In this document: positions 6,385 to 9,230 of the stretch, piece by piece | Layout: every line of letters begins with the position of its first letter | How positions within the stretch are numbered: the stretch's first letter is position 1 | From: Candidatus Omnitrophota bacterium | GTDB taxonomy: Bacteria; Omnitrophota; Koll11; Aquiviventales; Aquiviventaceae | DNA: 9,230 bases | Assembly: GCA_016196415.1 (NCBI GenBank) | Contig: JACPXS010000111.1 | Coordinates: forward strand, 1-9,230 | Reading direction: 5' to 3' | Translations under genes and position numbers: made by a program | The notes under the pieces: generated by a model | The model's database searches: none | What the model was told of the DNA's origin: nothing | Seen by the model: the letters and a program-made list of their open reading frames with translations, nothing else

Positions 6385-7176
6385 TCATCGATCCTTGAAT
6401 TGCGGCTGGCGTTTTTCCAGAAACGCCCGAACCCCCTCCTTGCTGTCCTCGGTGGCTGCCACAATCCCAAACGCCTCCGCTTCTTTGGCCAGCCCCTCCT
6501 CCAAGGAATGGTTCAAGCCCTCTTCGATGGCCCGCAAGGCCTGCGTGATGGCGACGGCCCCTTTCGAGGCGAGCTTTCTTGCAAGATCTTTCGCCGCTTT
6601 CAAGACCTGATCTTGCGGCACCACCTGATTCACCAGTCCCAGCCGCAGCGCTTCCTGCGCCATCACCATATCACCCGCGAGAATCCACTCCGTGGCCTTG
6701 GCCTTGCCAATCAGTCGAGGAAGCCGCTGCGTACCCCCCCAGCCCGGGATAATGCCTAAGTTGATCTCAGGCTGTCCGAACCGGACGCGATCGCCGCTAA
6801 TCCGAAGGTGGCACGCCATCGCGAGCTCCAGCCCACCGCCCAAACACACCCCATTAATGGCCGCGATGACCGGCTTGCTCAGCCGCTGGATCATCAGAAA
6901 GACCCCCTGACCCAATGCGGTCATCTCCCGCGCTTCTTGAATGGAGGCAATCTGGCTCACGTCCTTAATATCCGCACCCGCCACGAACGCCAGCGATCCG
7001 CCGCCTGTCATGATGACGACTTTGACGGAAACATCCTCCTGAATCGCCTCCACCGCCTGTTTTAGCTCGCGCAGCGTCTGACGATCGAGCGCATTCACCG
7101 GCCGGTGGTCAATCGTCACGATCGCCACGCGATCCTCGACGGCGACTTTCACATACTGTCCAGACGTGAATGGCAT
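6385..7176 (-). CDS. Enoyl-CoA hydratase (crotonase family)
   Basis: Hydrates trans-2-enoyl-CoA to L-3-hydroxyacyl-CoA, the second step of the spiral. The 263-residue protein is the usual length for a stand-alone crotonase. Visible elements are the oxyanion-hole segment FVAGADIKD near 64-72, the second hole and first catalytic Glu in GGGLELAMAC (Glu117), and the second catalytic Glu in GQPEINLG (Glu137), followed by PGWGGTQRL. Both glutamates of true hydratases are present, which argues against isomerase-only or other crotonase-fold reactions. I chose ATG 7176 because GGGAG lies 5 nt upstream. An in-frame GTG at 7188 would add only four residues. The gene starts 15 nt after the HAD stop and is probably co-transcribed with it. 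A short-chain (crotonyl-CoA) preference is common for this size but not provable here. Confidence 0.95.
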   Translation of the reverse strand: MPFTSGQYVKVAVEDRVAIVTIDHRPVNALDRQTLRELKQAVEAIQEDVSVKVVIMTGGGSLAFVAGADIKDVSQIASIQEAREMTALGQGVFLMIQRLSKPVIAAINGVCLGGGLELAMACHLRISGDRVRFGQPEINLGIIPGWGGTQRLPRLIGKAKATEWILAGDMVMAQEALRLGLVNQVVPQDQVLKAAKDLARKLASKGAVAITQALRAIEEGLNHSLEEGLAKEAEAFGIVAATEDSKEGVRAFLEKRQPQFKDR

Positions 7177-7181
7177 CGTCG

Positions 7182-7186
7182 CTCCC
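7182..7186 (-). promoter_or_regulatory. Ribosome-binding site deciding the hydratase start
   Basis: GGGAG on the minus strand, 5 nt before ATG 7176, overlaps the alternative GTG at 7188-7186 and so supports the ATG as the real start. Confidence 0.6.
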
Positions 7187-7191
7187 ACTGG

Positions 7192-8415
7192 CTAACTCGC
7201 ATACTCGAAAAACCCCTTGTTCGCCTGTTTGCCCAGGTGGCCGGCGGCGACCTTCCGTTTGAGGAGCGGGGAGGGCCAGAAGCGCTCCCCGTAGCGCTTC
7301 GTAAATTGCTCAAGCTCGGCAAGCACGACCTGGAGCCACATCTCATCGGCGTAATGGAGGATGCCCCCTTTCGACGGGGGAAATCCAAGACCGGCGATGA
7401 CCGCCAAATCCACATCAGCCGCGGTACAGACATGTTCTTCAAGACACCGAATGGCTTCGTTGATCATTGGCAGGACCAGGCGGTTCGCAGAAAACTCCGT
7501 CCGCGTCTTCTGCTGACCGCGCAGCTCCTGAAGCACCGTATCCAGCTCTGAGTCAGGTTTCCCCGTTCGCTCCCCATAGAGGTAAAATCCAGCGCCCGCC
7601 TTCACCCCGTACCGTTTCAGGGTGGAGAGGCGCTCCCAGATCGTGGCAGGCTGCATCCGCGAGCCGTACGCGTCCATCAGGACATTGACCACTTCTCGGC
7701 AGATATCAAACCCGAGGTTGTCAACCAGCGTAAAGGGACCCATCGGAAACCCGAATTCCACCATGGCGTCATCGATGTGCCTGGCCTCTGCCGCGCCCTC
7801 CTGGGCACAATACGCCGCTTCATTTAAATACGGCATGAGGATCCGGTTCACCAAAAATCCCGGGCATTCGTTGACCCGCACCGGCAGCTTCCTCAGGCTC
7901 TCCGCAAAGGCGATGATATCCCCCACGGTTTCCTCGGAGGTCTCAAGGCCTGGAATAATCTCCACCAGCTTCATGATGTGCGCCGGGTAGAAGAAGTGCA
8001 TCCCGATGGTCTTGTGCGGTCGCTTCGTAACGCCGCCAAGCGCTGAGATGGACAGCGATGAGGTGTTGGACGCCACGATCGCGGATTCGGGAAGGAGCTG
8101 ATCCAACTCCCGAACAATCTGCTGCTTCAGTTCGAGCTGTTCAGGAACCGCCTCGATGACGAGGTCCACATCGCGAAATCCGTCGTAGGTGGTCACCCCC
8201 GCGATCAGGGTCAGCTTTTTCTCAAGCTCATCCTGCGTCATCTTGCCCCGATCCACGCGGCGCTGGTAGATCTTCCGGATCACCTCAAGCCCCTTGCGCA
8301 CTCGGGCCTCATCAACATCCTTGAGCAGCACCGGCACGCCGCTTGCGCTAATGGCCTGGGCGATTTCCGCCCCCATGGCACCGGCTCCCACGACGGCAGT
8401 CTTGTAGATATACAT
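7192..8415 (-). CDS. 3-hydroxyacyl-CoA dehydrogenase with two C-terminal domains
   Basis: Oxidises L-3-hydroxyacyl-CoA to 3-ketoacyl-CoA with NAD+, the third step of the spiral. The 407-residue protein begins with a Rossmann domain (GAGAMG at 10-15, acidic Asp33 after the second strand fitting NAD). The catalytic set expected from human HADH is present with matching spacing: Ser119 in SNTSSLS, His140 in GMHFFYP, Glu152 in KLVEII and Asn190 in FLVNRI. The first C-terminal domain runs from about 187 to 283. A second, diverged copy spans about 310-404, as in the C-terminal half of FadB-type fusion proteins but without the hydratase half. Single-domain HADs are about 280-310 residues, so this is the longer form. 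Its ATG overlaps the thiolase stop as TGATG, with GAGAG just upstream, suggesting coupled translation. Confidence 0.95.
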   Translation of the reverse strand: MYIYKTAVVGAGAMGAEIAQAISASGVPVLLKDVDEARVRKGLEVIRKIYQRRVDRGKMTQDELEKKLTLIAGVTTYDGFRDVDLVIEAVPEQLELKQQIVRELDQLLPESAIVASNTSSLSISALGGVTKRPHKTIGMHFFYPAHIMKLVEIIPGLETSEETVGDIIAFAESLRKLPVRVNECPGFLVNRILMPYLNEAAYCAQEGAAEARHIDDAMVEFGFPMGPFTLVDNLGFDICREVVNVLMDAYGSRMQPATIWERLSTLKRYGVKAGAGFYLYGERTGKPDSELDTVLQELRGQQKTRTEFSANRLVLPMINEAIRCLEEHVCTAADVDLAVIAGLGFPPSKGGILHYADEMWLQVVLAELEQFTKRYGERFWPSPLLKRKVAAGHLGKQANKGFFEYAS

Positions 8416-9230
8416 CAGGCTCTCTCAAAGATGATCGCGGCACCCTGGCCACCACCCACGCAGGCGGTGGCCACCCCCAACGCAAGGTTCCGTCGCCGCA
8501 TCTCATGGAGGAGTGTCACGACAATGCGGGTTCCGCTCGCCCCAACAGGATGGCCGAGCGCAATGGCGCCGCCGTTGACGTTGGCGATTTCCCGACTGAA
8601 CCCGAGGACTCGTTCGCACGCGATGAACGTTGCCGCAAAAGCCTCGTTCAGCTCGAGGAGCTGGATGTCCTTCAACGAGAGTCCCGCCTTTTTCAACGCA
8701 AGCGGCACCGCGAGGGTCGGCCCCAATCCCATCCGTTCAGGTTCCACGCCGGCAAACGCGTAGGCACGGATCTTCGCGAGCGGCGTGTAGCCAAGCGCCC
8801 GAGCCCTCTCGGCCGACATCAGCAGCACCATCGCCGCCCCATCCGCGTTAAAACAGCTGTTGCCGGAGGTCACGGATCCCTGCTCTTTAAACACGGGGGG
8901 ATACTGGCTCAGCATGGCTTCGCTCAATGCCGGGTTGATCCCTTCGTCTTGGGTGAAGGGCTCCGGAGGCAGCTCGCGCCCCATGGCGCGTTTCGGAATC
9001 AGCACGGAGCACAGTTCCTCTTTAAAGCGGCTCTCACGGGTGGCGCGAAAAGCCCGTTGGTGGGACAGGAGCGTAAATCGATCCTGCTCCACGCGGCTGA
9101 TTGAAAACTCTTCGACGAGATTCTCCGCCGTCCGCCCCATGATCTGCCCGCACACGGGATCCGTGAGCCCCTCCCATACCGAGTCCACCATCTCAGAATG
9201 GCGCAATCGCTTGCCCCATCGCAGATCGCG
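8415..9230 (-). CDS. fadA: Acetyl-CoA acyltransferase (thiolase), 5' end outside window
   Basis: Cleaves 3-ketoacyl-CoA with CoA to acetyl-CoA and a shortened acyl-CoA, the last step of the spiral. The visible 271 residues cover the second half of the N-terminal domain and the whole C-terminal domain. The frame is open through the right edge (RDLRWGKRLRHSEM...), so the TTG at 9206 is not the start. Present are the LNEAFAA motif, catalytic His227 of the fragment in ALGHPVGASG, and the second active cysteine, Cys257, in ACVGGGQG. The acyl-accepting nucleophilic cysteine lies in the missing N-terminal part (family length about 390-430). The usual GNSS-x-x-x-DGAA motif reads GNSCFNADGAA here, a mild variation. 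The forms resemble the FadA/AtoB group rather than the mitochondrial trifunctional beta subunit. Biosynthetic acetoacetyl-CoA thiolase is a weaker alternative given the neighbours. Confidence 0.93.
   Translation of the reverse strand, partial: RDLRWGKRLRHSEMVDSVWEGLTDPVCGQIMGRTAENLVEEFSISRVEQDRFTLLSHQRAFRATRESRFKEELCSVLIPKRAMGRELPPEPFTQDEGINPALSEAMLSQYPPVFKEQGSVTSGNSCFNADGAAMVLLMSAERARALGYTPLAKIRAYAFAGVEPERMGLGPTLAVPLALKKAGLSLKDIQLLELNEAFAATFIACERVLGFSREIANVNGGAIALGHPVGASGTRIVVTLLHEMRRRNLALGVATACVGGGQGAAIIFERA

Overview
The window is a GC-rich bacterial segment in which every gene I can support lies on the minus strand, so transcription runs from high to low coordinates. It reads as one fatty-acid catabolism cluster. 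In transcription order it encodes a thiolase (5' part outside the window), a 3-hydroxyacyl-CoA dehydrogenase, an enoyl-CoA hydratase, a D-2-hydroxyacid dehydrogenase of the D-lactate dehydrogenase type, a long-form acyl-CoA dehydrogenase, a long-chain acyl-CoA synthetase, an alpha/beta hydrolase of the monoacylglycerol-lipase type, and the start of a TPR-repeat protein that runs off the left edge. The organism cannot be named from these genes. Strong Shine-Dalgarno sequences, operon packing and high GC fit a free-living bacterium. The probable signal peptide on the TPR protein says nothing decisive about the envelope type.

Layout. 9230-6385 holds thiolase, HAD and hydratase, tightly packed (a TGATG overlap, then a 15-nt gap). 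A 95-nt spacer with two nested or adjacent inverted repeats follows. 6289-3385 holds the D-2-hydroxyacid dehydrogenase and the acyl-CoA dehydrogenase with only 4 nt between them. A 204-nt spacer with a 7-bp inverted repeat follows. 3180-521 holds the acyl-CoA synthetase and hydrolase, joined by another TGATG overlap. 1-421 holds the TPR gene, whose start is confused by an apparent frameshift.

How the genes fit together. The hydrolase could release fatty acids from glycerides or other esters. The synthetase activates them to acyl-CoA, the acyl-CoA dehydrogenase makes 2-enoyl-CoA, the hydratase makes 3-hydroxyacyl-CoA, HAD oxidises this to 3-ketoacyl-CoA, and the thiolase releases acetyl-CoA. 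That is a complete beta-oxidation spiral. Hydration and dehydrogenation are done by two separate proteins rather than one fused FadB-type enzyme. The D-2-hydroxyacid dehydrogenase is the member that does not belong to the standard pathway and is the most interesting biological question here. No electron-transfer flavoprotein, regulator, RNA gene, mobile element or CRISPR array is visible.

I do not see a clearly new system. The points worth a second look are the dehydrogenase insertion, the Trp-rich C-terminal extension of the acyl-CoA dehydrogenase, the two spacers with inverted repeats, and the disrupted TPR start.
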